Both the position numbers and the translations under genes were made by a program. DNA of 64,000 nt. Source: CAVVYW01 sp963752605. GTDB lineage: Bacteria > Actinomycetota > Thermoleophilia > Solirubrobacterales > 70-9. Below the pieces are notes generated by a model. It saw nothing but the letters and a program-made list of their open reading frames with translations. It did not search any database and was not told the DNA's origin. The stretch is from assembly GCA_963752605.1 (NCBI GenBank), contig CAVVYW010000005.1, forward strand, positions 992,001 through 1,056,000, given 5' to 3'. This document shows, piece after piece, positions 44,327-53,162 of the stretch; the first letter of the stretch is position 1; every line of letters starts with the position of its first letter.

Positions 44327-45147
44327 CAGCCTTCGACCGCTTGGCGCAGGCGGCCAAGAGCGCCGATGAAGCACAGTTCGTGTTGGCCCGACTCAGCGTG
44401 CGGGGCATGCTAGACACGGGCTGGGATCCTTACGAGACGACGATCGAGGGCATCAAGGCCGCGACACGCCTCCACAACGAGACCGAAGATCGGCTAGCGG
44501 CCCGTCACCTCCAGCTCTGGATCTACGGCCACGTCGTCGAGGCCTCGGTGCCTTACGAGCTCCTTGGCAATTTGGCCCAAGTTGCAATCAGCAAGCCGGC
44601 GGTCATGGATCCCTTCCTGAACCTTGGGACTCGGCCGAATCCCGGGAAGAAGATCGATCAGATCGTCAAGTGGGCCGACGAGGCGGGCAACCAGGCCGTC
44701 GCGAACCTCCTGCCGCAGATCTGGGATGCCGAGCTCAGAAACGCCGTCTTCCATTCCGACTACACGATCCAGGGAGCCGAGATCCGCCTCCCGGGGGCTG
44801 GGGAACGCCGAAGTTTGGAAGAGTTGGCGGTCCTGACCGGGAAGGCCTCGGCCTACCACGACGGAGTACTGGGCGCGCGCCGTTGGCACCTGGAGAGTTA
44901 CACCGAACCCAAGCGGGTTCGCGGAGGCGCGATCACACGCGGCAACCCTGATGAAGAGTTGGAGATCATCGTTCGCAAGGGCGGCGGTCTCGTGGGGTTG
45001 AAGGACACCTTGACCGCGGCCGAAAGAGCTGCGGGCGGCATCACCTTCCGCTACTGCGCTCGGGTCTCGCGGGAGGAAATCGCGATGCTCGACGCTGACC
45101 CCGACATGGCCATCCTGCCGGCGGATTCCGGGCGCTCGGATTCATAG
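44221..45147 (+). CDS. Unrecognised protein with HEPN-like RX4H motif, paired with the Mrr-type nuclease
   Basis: 308 residues. No clear family. The N-terminal half is helical (RYLTAFDRLAQAAKSADEAQFVLARLSVRG, EDRLAARHLQLWIYGHVVE). At residues 173-178 QIWDAELRNAVFHSDY contains R-N-A-V-F-H, an RX4H motif in the setting (LRNAxxHxxY) seen in many HEPN ribonuclease-like proteins. The start at 44221 has only a distant GGAG, and the frame overlaps the nuclease gene by 105 nt; the two may be coupled or originally one protein. I suggest a two-component nuclease system, unproven. Confidence 0.6.
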   Translation: MEVLRDEDTGCYIVEATAEQQELKPDYIATLPRYLTAFDRLAQAAKSADEAQFVLARLSVRGMLDTGWDPYETTIEGIKAATRLHNETEDRLAARHLQLWIYGHVVEASVPYELLGNLAQVAISKPAVMDPFLNLGTRPNPGKKIDQIVKWADEAGNQAVANLLPQIWDAELRNAVFHSDYTIQGAEIRLPGAGERRSLEELAVLTGKASAYHDGVLGARRWHLESYTEPKRVRGGAITRGNPDEELEIIVRKGGGLVGLKDTLTAAERAAGGITFRYCARVSREEIAMLDADPDMAILPADSGRSDS

Positions 45148-45500
45148 CCGGCCACAGCTGAGCTTCCACGGCATAGCCCACCTGTTAGGCGGGTTCATCC
45201 TCAGAAGCCTCCTGGCTTGCGTCCTGCTCGCGCCTGGCCTGCTCCGCGCGGCCTCAGCGTCGGGTTGCCGCGTGTCGACCCAGCAGGGAACGCCGTGCTG
45301 AGCCGTCGCGCTCGCTCATCCGGTTGATGTTCCCAGGCTCATCCGGCGCAGCCGCCGGCGGTTCGCCCGCCTAATCCGCTGAACCTCGGCGGCGTGACGA
45401 CGCTGCTCGCTCTGCGGAGCGCCACGGGCGCCGCTGCGGTTCTGTGTGGATTCGACCTTCACGCGGATAAAGACCGCCGAAGGCCGGGAAACTCATCGGG
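45148..45500 (-). other. Intergenic stretch with a 41-codon leader-like frame
   Basis: 353 nt between two genes. No RNA gene or transposon remnant was recognised. On the minus strand 45371-45496 encodes 41 residues starting MSFPAFGGLYPREGR, 4 nt after the stop of the secreted-protein gene. The first 13 codons resemble the start of the membrane protein at 47402 ([15 protein letters not shown]), in DNA as well as protein. It may be a truncated gene start or a recurring leader. Confidence 0.35.
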
Positions 45501-46037
45501 CTATTTCGTCGCCGTGTAGGTCAGGACGCCGGTGTCGCAGGTATAGGCCGGCCTGTCCGAGGTTGCCTCGTAATAGGAGTGAGCCTGAACGGTCCCGCGC
45601 ACCGAGCGCTTGCTGACCCGGCCCGTGACGGTGGTGAAGTGGTCCGCCGAAAGCCTCATGGTGGTCGAGAACCTTCCCTTCTTGATCTTGACATCGCTTT
45701 CGAGCTGGGCGCTCGGAGGGAAGCACTGCGGCGGGTCGCAGACCCCGTTGACGTCGAGGCAGACGGGCTTGCAGCCGTTCGCGGCGAGGCACGGGCCATA
45801 GATGCCCTTGACCTTCAAAGTGCCCGCCCCGACCACGGTCGGCTTCTGCGGCTTGCCGGAGAAGGTCACCTTCATCTCGATCGTCGGCATGTCCCTGGAA
45901 AAGCCGATGTTGCCCGGGATGAAGGGCTGGTCCACCGGCCCCTGGAACTTCACCGTCTTGCCCATGGCGGCAGCAGGGGTGATGGCGAGAGCTGCGCAGA
46001 TCCCCGCCAGGATCGCAATCGTCGTCTTTCGGCGCAT
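45501..46037 (-). CDS. Secreted hypothetical protein
   Basis: 178 residues. Signal peptide MRRKTTIAILAGICAALAITPAAAMG, then a beta-rich domain with a Cys cluster (GPCLAANGCKPVCLDVNGVCDPPQC) that could form disulfides, and repeated VTGRVSKRSVRGTVQAHS-type strands ending TCDTGVLTYTATK. This layout is common among actinobacterial exported proteins of unknown role. No enzyme motif is seen. Confidence 0.75.
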   Translation of the reverse strand: MRRKTTIAILAGICAALAITPAAAMGKTVKFQGPVDQPFIPGNIGFSRDMPTIEMKVTFSGKPQKPTVVGAGTLKVKGIYGPCLAANGCKPVCLDVNGVCDPPQCFPPSAQLESDVKIKKGRFSTTMRLSADHFTTVTGRVSKRSVRGTVQAHSYYEATSDRPAYTCDTGVLTYTATK

Positions 46038-46095
46038 CGGGTTCCCTTCCTCGGATCGAGCCTGGACCGGACACTAACCGGTCTACCCTGAGTGC

Positions 46096-46668
46096 ATGTG
46101 GGAGATCCTCGCTCCACGGCTGAAGGCGGCCGCCGCGGTCGCCTTCCTCGCCGGCGTGCTCCTGCTGCTCCTCAACCCGCCGTCCCTCGCAGGGCTCGAG
46201 GACATGCTGACGCTGATCGGCATCGTTGTCGCGGTCATCCTCGTCACCGCCTGGGTGACCACGCTGGCGATCGGCAAGGAGATGCCCGAGGCCGAGTTCC
46301 GGAAGCTGGTGGATCGCAGCGAGGTGCTCGCGGCACTGCCGCCCCCCGAGCAGCCGCCGAGCGAGTTCGACGAGCTGGTGATCCAGGCGCTCGACGAACT
46401 GCCGGAGGAGTTCCGCGAGGTGCTCGAGACCACGCCGGTGGTCGTCTCCCAGCGCGGGCACGAGTTCGGCGCCTACGGCCACTACATGGGCGGCACCGTC
46501 GCCAACGACAGCTTCCCGGACCGGATCGTCGTCTACCAGGACACCCTGGAGCGCGACTTCGGCCACGACCCCGATCTGCTCCGCGGCCAGGTCGAGCGGA
46601 CCGTGCGCCACGAGGTGGCCCACCACCTCGGCTGGAAGGAGGCCGGCGTCCGCGGGCTCGGGCTATGA
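46096..46668 (+). CDS. Membrane-anchored zincin-like metallopeptidase family protein
   Basis: 190 residues. Two membrane segments (about 11-27 and 38-58), then a soluble domain with FDELVIQALDELPEEFREVLETTPVVVS and, near the end, RHEVAHHLGW: HEVAH at about 172-176 is the HExxH zinc site. The domain corresponds to the small zincin-like family (PF06262-type); the two-span anchor is an addition to the usual 110-130 residue form. TACCCT ends 6 nt before the ATG. Confidence 0.85.
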   Translation: MWEILAPRLKAAAAVAFLAGVLLLLLNPPSLAGLEDMLTLIGIVVAVILVTAWVTTLAIGKEMPEAEFRKLVDRSEVLAALPPPEQPPSEFDELVIQALDELPEEFREVLETTPVVVSQRGHEFGAYGHYMGGTVANDSFPDRIVVYQDTLERDFGHDPDLLRGQVERTVRHEVAHHLGWKEAGVRGLGL

Positions 46669-46676
46669 GCGTGGGC

Positions 46677-47402
46677 TCAGTCCTCCACCTGGCCGAGCGG
46701 TCTGGCGGCGGCTCCCTTCCAGGCTGAATCCTGGATTCGGATCAGGGCGGCCAGCACCGGAACCGCGACGAGGGCGCCCGCGATCACGGCCGCGGCCAGC
46801 GAGTGATCGGAAACCAGGATCGCGATCAGGGCCGCTGTGGAGCCGGCGAGCACGGCCGTGATCACCGCGACCATCCCGGCGACCGTCAGATATCCCTGCC
46901 AGCGATCCCCGGGTACCTCCCCCATGTGGAGCAGCTCCGCGCGCGCGTCGGTCACCAGGTGCTCGGAGAGCCCGGGCGCGTGTTCGAAGTAGTACCCGCG
47001 CAACCGGGCGATCCGGCGCGCATACTCGGTGTCCTCGATGGCGGACTGCAGCGCCCGCGCGAAGGTCACGAATCCGACGAACGCGAGGGTCGGGAGCAGG
47101 ACCAGGCCGAACGCGTAGAAAGCCGAACCCAGGCTGCTCGCGGTCGCCACCAGACCGAGAGCGACGAGGCCGCCGGAGACCGCCGCGAGGAACATGTTCG
47201 CGCGGCCGGTCGACTCGGCGATCGTCGCCGAGCGGGCGCCCTGGAGCACGAAGTGCTCGGTGGTTACGAAGGTGACCTCGTCGCTCACCCGGGGAATCTC
47301 AGCACGATCATGCGGCTGAGGCGGTCGCCGCTTCGGTCTCGGGCTGAAGTCCTCGCGTTGACGGTCACGTGGATATAGACCGCCGCGATCCCCGAGACTC
47401 AT
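46677..47402 (-). CDS. Four-span membrane protein of unknown function
   Basis: 241 residues from ATG 47402, which has a strong GGGGAG site 2-6 nt upstream inside the end of the TetR gene. The first 38 residues are basic ([16 protein letters not shown]). A possible internal start is GTG 47288 ([29 protein letters not shown]). Membrane segments at about 67-85, 90-110, 165-185 and 192-212. Between them [18 protein letters not shown]. No named family; downstream of TetR, overlap 38 nt. Confidence 0.7.
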   Translation of the reverse strand: MSLGDRGGLYPRDRQREDFSPRPKRRPPQPHDRAEIPRVSDEVTFVTTEHFVLQGARSATIAESTGRANMFLAAVSGGLVALGLVATASSLGSAFYAFGLVLLPTLAFVGFVTFARALQSAIEDTEYARRIARLRGYYFEHAPGLSEHLVTDARAELLHMGEVPGDRWQGYLTVAGMVAVITAVLAGSTAALIAILVSDHSLAAAVIAGALVAVPVLAALIRIQDSAWKGAAARPLGQVED

Positions 47403-48045
47403 CGCTCCCCCCGGCGGCCGGGACCAACGCATCCCAGCCCGCCATCGCGCAGTCGACGATCGCATGCATGGACTCGCGGGAGGCCCCATCGCGCGCCTGG
47501 ATGGAGAGTCCCTCCAGGACGGTGTTGTAGTACGAGGCGACGGCGTCGACGTCGGTCTCCCGTGAGATCTCACCGGACGCGATTGCTCTCTCCAGCCGAT
47601 CTCGGATCTGATCGGCCGGCTTCTCCCTGAGCTCGGCCAGGTGCTCCCTGATTTTCTCGTTGTCCGGTGTCCAGGTGGCCGCGCCCAAGACGACCATGCA
47701 GCCTGACGGCTTCGCCGGGTCCACGTAGAGGTCGACGTTCTCGCGCAGCAGCCGCTCAACGGCCGCCCGCGCCGTGGGCTGCTCCTCCATCGCGCGCTCG
47801 GCCGCCGACCCCTCGATCGAGTCGTAAAGCGTCGCGGCCTCGCGGAACAGGTCCTCCTTGGAGCCGAACGCCGCATAGAGGCTGGGCGAGTTGATTTCCA
47901 TCGCGGCGGTCAGGTCCTTGATCGAGGCCCCTTCATATCCGCGCTCCCAGAAGACCTTCATCGCGCTGAGCAGCGCCCGCTCGCGGTCGAAGGAGCGGGG
48001 CCGTCCGCGCCGACGCGCGCTCTCGCCCTTTTCTGTAGTGGCCAT
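47365..48045 (-). CDS. TetR/AcrR-family transcriptional regulator
   Basis: 226 residues. Basic N-terminus with [15 protein letters not shown], helix-turn-helix [28 protein letters not shown], then a ligand domain with a central Cys ([12 protein letters not shown]), as in the TetR group with C-terminal domain of the LmrA/YxaF-like kind. ATG 48045 is used; codons upstream overlap the promoter. Divergent from the SDR gene by 57 nt; that gap holds an inverted repeat, so it probably represses the SDR-SMR genes and itself. Confidence 0.93.
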   Translation of the reverse strand: MATTEKGESARRRGRPRSFDRERALLSAMKVFWERGYEGASIKDLTAAMEINSPSLYAAFGSKEDLFREAATLYDSIEGSAAERAMEEQPTARAAVERLLRENVDLYVDPAKPSGCMVVLGAATWTPDNEKIREHLAELREKPADQIRDRLERAIASGEISRETDVDAVASYYNTVLEGLSIQARDGASRESMHAIVDCAMAGWDALVPAAGGSDESRGSRRSIST

Positions 48046-48102
48046 TACGTAAATGTTATAGTCCCAGACATTCTGTATCAACCACTATAGAAATGAGGAA
48101 GG
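48046..48102. promoter_or_regulatory. TetR operator/divergent promoter region
   Basis: Arms TTATAGT (48056-48062) and ACTATAG (48084-48090) form an inverted repeat with 21 nt between. Minus-strand promoter: TTGATA (48076-48081) and TATAAC (48055-48060), spacer 15. Plus strand: TATAGA at 48086-48091 as -10. A TTACGTAA palindrome abuts the tetR start. The A+T-rich character stands out from the surroundings. Confidence 0.65.
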
Positions 48103-48843
48103 ATGGAAGGCTTGGATGGCAAGGTGGCGCTGGTGACGGGGGGCGGTCGCGGCATTGGGGCCTCGATCGCGAAGGGCCTCGCCGCCGAGGGCGCAGACGT
48201 CGCGATCACCTACCTGAACAGGCGGCAGGAGGCCGAGGAGGTCGTGGCCTCGATCTCCGGGGCTGGGCGGAGCTCGCTCGCGATTCGGGCCGACGGCGCC
48301 GATCCGACGGCGGTGCGCGAGGCGGTCGAGCGCACCGGCGACGAGCTGGGCGGCGTCGACATCCTCGTGAACAACGCCGGCGTCTTCCCGACCGGTCCGC
48401 TCGAGGAGGTGACCCTCGAGGAGGCCGAACGTACCCTCGCGGTCCACGCTCTCGCCTCCTTCGTGGCCGCCCAGGCCGCGGCGAAACACATGTCAAGCGA
48501 GGGCCGGATCATCAACATCGGCAGCTGCTTCGTGGAGCGCGTCCCGTATCCGGGCCTCAGCCTCTACGCGATGAGCAAGTCGGCGCTGATCGGCCTCACC
48601 AAGGGCCTCGCCCGCGACCTCGGCCCGCGCGGGATTACGGTCAACCTCGTCCATCCCGGCTCGACCGACACCGAGATGAACCCTGCCAGCGGGCCAGACG
48701 CCGACGGTGAGCGAGAGCTGATCGCGCTGGGCCGCTACGCCGAACCGGAGGAGATCGCAGCGACCGTGGTCGAGCTCGCCGGGTCGGGAGGCCGCTACGT
48801 GACCGGGGCCTCGATCGCCGTCGACGGCGGCTTCGCCGCATAG
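48103..48843 (+). CDS. Short-chain dehydrogenase/reductase (classical SDR)
   Basis: 246 residues. TGGGRGIG cofactor motif (12-19), NNAG (about 90), catalytic Ser in NIGSCF, YAMSK (Tyr-x-x-x-Lys) and the end GRYVTGASIAVDGGFAA. Close to the FabG-like 3-oxoacyl reductase/alcohol dehydrogenase group; substrate not evident. AGGAAGG precedes the ATG closely. Divergent from tetR and 9 nt before the SMR gene, so likely part of a TetR-controlled unit. Confidence 0.93.
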   Translation: MEGLDGKVALVTGGGRGIGASIAKGLAAEGADVAITYLNRRQEAEEVVASISGAGRSSLAIRADGADPTAVREAVERTGDELGGVDILVNNAGVFPTGPLEEVTLEEAERTLAVHALASFVAAQAAAKHMSSEGRIINIGSCFVERVPYPGLSLYAMSKSALIGLTKGLARDLGPRGITVNLVHPGSTDTEMNPASGPDADGERELIALGRYAEPEEIAATVVELAGSGGRYVTGASIAVDGGFAA

Positions 48844-48852
48844 AAGCCGACC

Positions 48853-49167
48853 ATGGCCTGGACTCTGCTCATCGGGGCCGGAGCGCTGGAGATCGTATGG
48901 GCGGTCGCCCTCAAGGAGGCCGACGGGTTCAGCAGGCTCGGGCCGACCGTGTTGGGGGTCACAGCCGCCTGGGTCAGCTTCGTCCTGCTGACGCTCGCCC
49001 TGCGCAACCTGCCCGTGGGAACGGCCTACGCCGTCTGGACGGGAATCGGAGTCGTCGGGGTCGCTCTTGTCGGCATCCTCGCCCTGGGTGAGGACTCGTC
49101 GCTCCCGCGACTGGCGCTGCTGTCGATGATCCTGACCGGCATCGTCGGCCTCAAGGTGCTCGATTGA
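48853..49167 (+). CDS. Small multidrug resistance (SMR/SugE-type) transporter
   Basis: 104 residues, four membrane segments. The essential Glu is present in LEIVWAVALKEADGF, and the middle reads LRNLPVGTAYAVWTGIGVVG, both typical of SMR proteins; the SugE/guanidinium-exporter side fits the sequence LEIVWAVALK. Functions as an antiparallel dimer exporting cations. Downstream of the SDR gene, probably TetR-controlled. Complete. Confidence 0.93.
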   Translation: MAWTLLIGAGALEIVWAVALKEADGFSRLGPTVLGVTAAWVSFVLLTLALRNLPVGTAYAVWTGIGVVGVALVGILALGEDSSLPRLALLSMILTGIVGLKVLD

Positions 49168-49241
49168 CGGGGCTGGAGGTTCGCGCGACCGGCTGGCTCT
49201 CGGCTAGCCCGACACCGGGCGCTGCGTAGACTCGACGGGAC

Positions 49242-50624
49242 GTGACCGACCTTCGCGACGTTGAGACTCGGGAGTCGCTTGGCCCCGGAGGGGACCACTG
49301 CCTGGCGCCCTCCCGGTCGGTCGATGCGCCGGTCGATGGAGCCGGCTGGCGCTACGAGCGGCTCTTCCCGGACCTTCCGCGCCTGGAGGGCGAGGAGCAA
49401 GCACTGCTCGCGCTCGGCATCGCCGGCGGCCTCTGCGACGGCGGGGAGGACTGCGACGACGCGGACGAGACCGCCGCCGGCTGGCCCCTGTTTGGGCAGT
49501 TCATCGCGCACGACATCACCGCCGACCGCTCCCCCATCTCCCCCAGCGCCGACCCCTCGGAGCCGGTCAGTCACCGCAGTCCGCAGGCCAACCTCGACTG
49601 CCTCTACGGGGACGGCCAGGTGGGCAGCCCGTTCCTCTACCGGCGCGACGATCCGGCGCTGCTCCTGCTCGGCCGAAACGACGAGGGCGAGGAGGACGAC
49701 CTGCCGCGAAACCCGGAGGGGATCGCGCTGATCGGCGACCCGCGGAACGACGTCCACGTCATCGTCTCGCAGCTCCACGTCGCGATGATCCGGGTCCACA
49801 ACCGCCTCGTCGAGCTGGCCCGCGAGCGCGGTGTCGCCGCGTCCGACGTGTTCGAGAGCGCGCGCCGCGAAACCATCTGGCACTACCAGTGGGTGATCGT
49901 CAACGACTATCTCCCCGGGCTGGTGGGCGCCGAGCTGGTCGACTCGGTCCTCGATGACGGCCCGCGCTTCTTCCGGCCGAACGGGTCGCCGCGGATCCCG
50001 CTCGAGTTCGCCGACGCGGCCTTCCGGTACGGCCACAGCCAGGTCCGCGACTCCTTCGAGCTCAACTCGGGGTCGCCGCCACTCAAGCTGTTTCCCGACC
50101 TGATGGGCTTCAGGCCCGTTCCCGCAGAGCTCGTCATCGACTGGAGCAAGTTCTTCGAGGTGGAGGGAGCGCCACCGCCGCAGCGCGCGAAGCTGATCGA
50201 CGGCCAGCTCGCGCGATCTCTGATCAAGCTGCCGGCGGCGATCACCGGCGAGGTCGAGCTGGAGGCCTACCAGTCTCTCGCCGGGCGCGATCTTGAGCGC
50301 GGGAACTCCTACGGCCTGCCCTCCGGCGAGGCGGTCGCGGAGGCGATGGGCGAGGAGCCGCTCGACGGCGACCCGCTGGGCCTGCGCGAGGCCGGCTGGG
50401 AGGGCGAGACCCCGCTGTGGCTCTACTTCCTCGGCGAGTCCGCCAGCCATGGCGACGGCGATCGACTCGGCCCGGCGGGCGGCCGCATCGTCGCCGAGGT
50501 CCTGATCGGCATCATCGCCGCCGACTCCGGCTCCTACCTCGCCAATGACCCGCACTGGACGCCGACTCTGCCGGCGCGCGGACAGCGCTTCGACCTGACC
50601 GACCTCCTCCTGCAAACCACTTAG
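49242..50624 (+). CDS. Animal-type haem peroxidase family protein
   Basis: 460 residues from GTG 49242. Motifs of the peroxidase-cyclooxygenase superfamily: distal His 90 in WPLFGQFIAHDITADRSP, the substrate/haem region PRNDVHVIVSQLHVAMIRVHNRLV, the Arg of ARRETIWHYQWVIVNDYLP and proximal His 265 in FRYGHSQVRD. No signal peptide, so it seems cytoplasmic or exported by other means. Bacterial members can act in halide oxidation or lipid oxidation; the role here is open. Confidence 0.9.
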   Translation: MTDLRDVETRESLGPGGDHCLAPSRSVDAPVDGAGWRYERLFPDLPRLEGEEQALLALGIAGGLCDGGEDCDDADETAAGWPLFGQFIAHDITADRSPISPSADPSEPVSHRSPQANLDCLYGDGQVGSPFLYRRDDPALLLLGRNDEGEEDDLPRNPEGIALIGDPRNDVHVIVSQLHVAMIRVHNRLVELARERGVAASDVFESARRETIWHYQWVIVNDYLPGLVGAELVDSVLDDGPRFFRPNGSPRIPLEFADAAFRYGHSQVRDSFELNSGSPPLKLFPDLMGFRPVPAELVIDWSKFFEVEGAPPPQRAKLIDGQLARSLIKLPAAITGEVELEAYQSLAGRDLERGNSYGLPSGEAVAEAMGEEPLDGDPLGLREAGWEGETPLWLYFLGESASHGDGDRLGPAGGRIVAEVLIGIIAADSGSYLANDPHWTPTLPARGQRFDLTDLLLQTT

Positions 50625-50625
50625 C

Positions 50626-51042
50626 TCAGTCCGGCGCCCGCTCCTCCTCGGCGATCCGCTGCGCCTCCTCGAGGGCCTCGAAGCCTCCCCAGAGCCGGGC
50701 GATCTTGCCGTCTCGGAACCAATAGCGCCAGGCGATCGGCTGCTCGACCTCGACACCGCTGCCCTTGCCGCGAGCGCGGTGGTCGGCAATCACGAGGAGC
50801 GTGCCGTCCCGCAACCTGGTCAGCTCCCGGATCTCGAAGTGAAGGTCGTAGTCGAAGGTCCCCATCCAATCTCCGAACCACTCACCTACGGCCTTCTTGC
50901 CCTCGAATGTGCCGGACGTGATGCCGGAGCCTGGGACGACCAGCTCGACGTCGTCGGCGTAGTGCGACATCACCCGCTCCCAGTCGCGCTCGTTGACCGC
51001 CGCGTACTGGTCGCGGATCACCTCGATCTCGGCATCGCTCAC
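50626..51042 (-). CDS. SnoaL/NTF2-like protein
   Basis: 138 residues from GTG 51042. NTF2 fold signs: AAVNERDWERVMSHYADDVELVVPGSGITSGTFEGKKAVGEWFGDW and a C-terminal AWRYWFRDGKIARLWGGFEALEEA. Members are small-molecule isomerases, hydratases or scaffold domains. It lies right behind the SigJ-like gene, whose own C-terminal domain has the same fold. Confidence 0.85.
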   Translation of the reverse strand: MSDAEIEVIRDQYAAVNERDWERVMSHYADDVELVVPGSGITSGTFEGKKAVGEWFGDWMGTFDYDLHFEIRELTRLRDGTLLVIADHRARGKGSGVEVEQPIAWRYWFRDGKIARLWGGFEALEEAQRIAEEERAPD

Positions 51043-51089
51043 AGCCGCAGTATCGCGCCGGCGGCCTAGGCCAGCCACTCGTCCGGTTA

Positions 51090-52030
51090 CATCGGTCGGT
51101 ACCCGGTATCGGCCAGTCCACGCTGGCGGTGAGGTCGGCGATCGGGCGGCCCAGGTGCTGCAGCTTGTCCGGGTTCACGATCGTGCTGATCGCCTGGATC
51201 TCGCCCGCGGCGATCTCGATTGCGATCACGCTGACCAGCTCGTCCTCGGCGTCCAGCGTGACGAATCCCGGCTCGCCGTTCACCTCGACCTCACGGAAGG
51301 CGGCGATCCCGAAGCGTTCGGCGAGCTCCGAGAACCTCCGCAGCTGGCGGGCGACGGTCACGCTCCCGCGGATCGTCCGCGCCAGCGCCGGCACCTTCCC
51401 GCCGCCATCGCCGCGCAGGGCGACGTCGGCGGCGAGCAGTCCCTCGAGCGCCTCGAGGTTGCCCTCCTCGAAGGCCTCCACGAAGCGGTGGACGAGCCGC
51501 TCCTGCTGCTCGCGCGTGGTCTCGAAGCGTGGCTCGCGCTCGCCGACCCGCTTGCGGGCTCGCTCTCCGAGCTTGCGAACGGCGTCGAGGCTCTTGCCGA
51601 GGATCTCTGCGATGCGGGGGTAGGGATAGTCGAAGACCTCGCGCAGCAGGAAGGTGGCGCGCTCCTCGGGTGTGAGGGTCTCGAGGACGACCAGCGAGGC
51701 CGACGGAGAGCGACTCGGCGATCTCCATGTGGCGGGCGGGGTCGTCGTCCTCCGCGGTGAGGATCGGCTCGGGCAGCCACTCCCCCACGTAGACCTCGCG
51801 GCGGGCCCGCGCCGAGCGCAGCTCGTCGATGCCGAGCCGGGTCACGACGGTGACCAGGTAGGCCTCCGGGTTCTTGATCTCCTCGCCCTCGTCGAGCGCG
51901 CGGTGGAGCGGAGGAACCCCTCCTGGACCACGTCCTCGGCCTCGCTGACGCTGCCGAGCAGCCGGTAGGCCACGCCGAAGGCCTTCGGCCGGAGCTCCTC
52001 GAACAGCTCCTTTGATTCCGCCTCGTTCAT
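51090..52030 (-). CDS. SigJ-like RNA polymerase sigma factor with NTF2-type C-terminus (frame-broken)
   Basis: Region 2: NEAESKELFEELRPKAFGVAYRLLGSVSEAEDVVQEGFL. Near 51910 one base seems to be missing; the next frame gives LHRALDEGEEIKNPEAYLVTVVTRLGIDELRSARARREVYVGEWLPEP. Near 51710 one base is extra; then LVVLETLTPEERATFLLREVFDYPYPRIAEILGKSLDAVRKLGERARKRV (region 4) and an NTF2-like domain to about ADLTASVD. The downstream end is uncertain: the frame stays open to 50882, over the next gene, so a third indel near 51100 is likely. The SigJ group of ECF sigma factors is controlled by the fused NTF2 domain, without an anti-sigma factor. Confidence 0.78.
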
Positions 52031-52034
52031 CGCC

Positions 52035-52331
52035 TCACGCGCCCGCCGGCCGGGCGCCGGGGCCGGGCTGGGCGAGGCCACGCACCGAAGATACTCCGCC
52101 GCGCATGCGGCGCCAGACGCCCCGCACCGCCACGAATGGGATGGCGAGGATGCCGCCGACCAGCCCCACTACGAGGAGCGGGAGCAGGAGCGGGATCAGC
52201 GCGACCACCGTCAGGGCGAGGATCGGGAGGGACAGCGGGGCGAGGACCATGGTGAGCATGCCCAGGCCGACCCCCCACTTCGATGCCTCGTCGATTGCCT
52301 CGGTTCTGGTCACGTGGCTCATGTCACTCAT
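52035..52331 (-). CDS. Small membrane protein upstream of the sigma factor gene
   Basis: 98 residues. N-terminus EAIDEASKWGVGLGMLTMVLAPLSLPILALTVVALIPLLLPLLVVGLVGGILAIPFVAVRG, that is two close hydrophobic spans, then a basic and Pro/Gly tail. AAAGGAACGTC precedes the ATG. It ends 4 nt before the sigma factor start, so they are probably one transcript. No family recognised. Confidence 0.7.
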   Translation of the reverse strand: MSDMSHVTRTEAIDEASKWGVGLGMLTMVLAPLSLPILALTVVALIPLLLPLLVVGLVGGILAIPFVAVRGVWRRMRGGVSSVRGLAQPGPGARPAGA

Positions 52332-52406
52332 GACGTTCCTTTCGTCGTCTGCTCTTCAGACGAGATAGGACGTCCCGATGTGACCGGCCCACCGAGGCGG
52401 CCGCGC

Positions 52407-53162
52407 TCAGTCGTAGCGCGCGATCATCCGCACGTTCAGGTAGAGCGCCACCGCGCCCGCCACGGCGATCACGGCGAAGCCCGGCCAGATCTCCGACCAG
52501 TCGAGGTCGACGAGGATCAGCGACCGCATGGCCTCCATCAGGTAGGTGACCGGGTTCAGCGTGGCCGCGACCTCCATCGGCTCCGCAAGCATGTCCCGGG
52601 GCACGAAGTTCGGGGTCAGGAAGAGCAGCGGGAAGAAGATCAGGCCGCCGGAGTTGACCGCCGCCGCGTTGCGCGCCTTGAGCGCGATCAGCTGAATGAA
52701 GCCGGAGTAGACGACGCCCCAGAGCGAGGCCAGCGCGACCAGCAGGACGAAGCCGATCACGCCGCTCGCGATCTCGATCCCGAACAGGAGCGCGAGCACC
52801 ACGATCACGGTCGAAATCACAACGCCCTTCGCCGCCTCAGCGACGAGACGGCCGAGCACGAAGGAGTAGCGCGGAATCGGGATCGCCCGCAGCTTGTCGA
52901 AGTAGCCGTTCTCGATCTCCTCGACCAGGAACAGCGCCGTCATGCCGAACGAGGCGGCAAGCAGCAGCGCGGCCGGGAGCTGGAAGGCGCCGTAGCCCTG
53001 GCCCTCGAGGAAGCCGGTGTCGTCGGAAGGGAAGATCTCCGCCGCCTGGCCGGTGTTGACGACCAGGAAGAAGATGGGGATGAAGAAGGTCATGAACAGC
53101 GCGTCGGGCTGTCGCACTGCCTCACGCAGGGCACGCTGTCCGAGTGCGAGGGTCGCGCTCAT
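52407..53162 (-). CDS. ABC-2 type exporter permease
   Basis: 251 residues, six membrane segments. [70 protein letters not shown], and [38 protein letters not shown] are typical DrrB/NodJ-like pieces. Starts overlapping the ATPase stop (4 nt), so translated in tandem. Not a copy of the permease at 40614. Confidence 0.93.
   Translation of the reverse strand: MSATLALGQRALREAVRQPDALFMTFFIPIFFLVVNTGQAAEIFPSDDTGFLEGQGYGAFQLPAALLLAASFGMTALFLVEEIENGYFDKLRAIPIPRYSFVLGRLVAEAAKGVVISTVIVVLALLFGIEIASGVIGFVLLVALASLWGVVYSGFIQLIALKARNAAAVNSGGLIFFPLLFLTPNFVPRDMLAEPMEVAATLNPVTYLMEAMRSLILVDLDWSEIWPGFAVIAVAGAVALYLNVRMIARYD

Noticed and set aside
45148..45500. tRNA or structured RNA gene in the gap
   Set aside because: I looked for acceptor and T-arm patterns and found none; short direct repeats such as CTCATCCGG are too few for an array.
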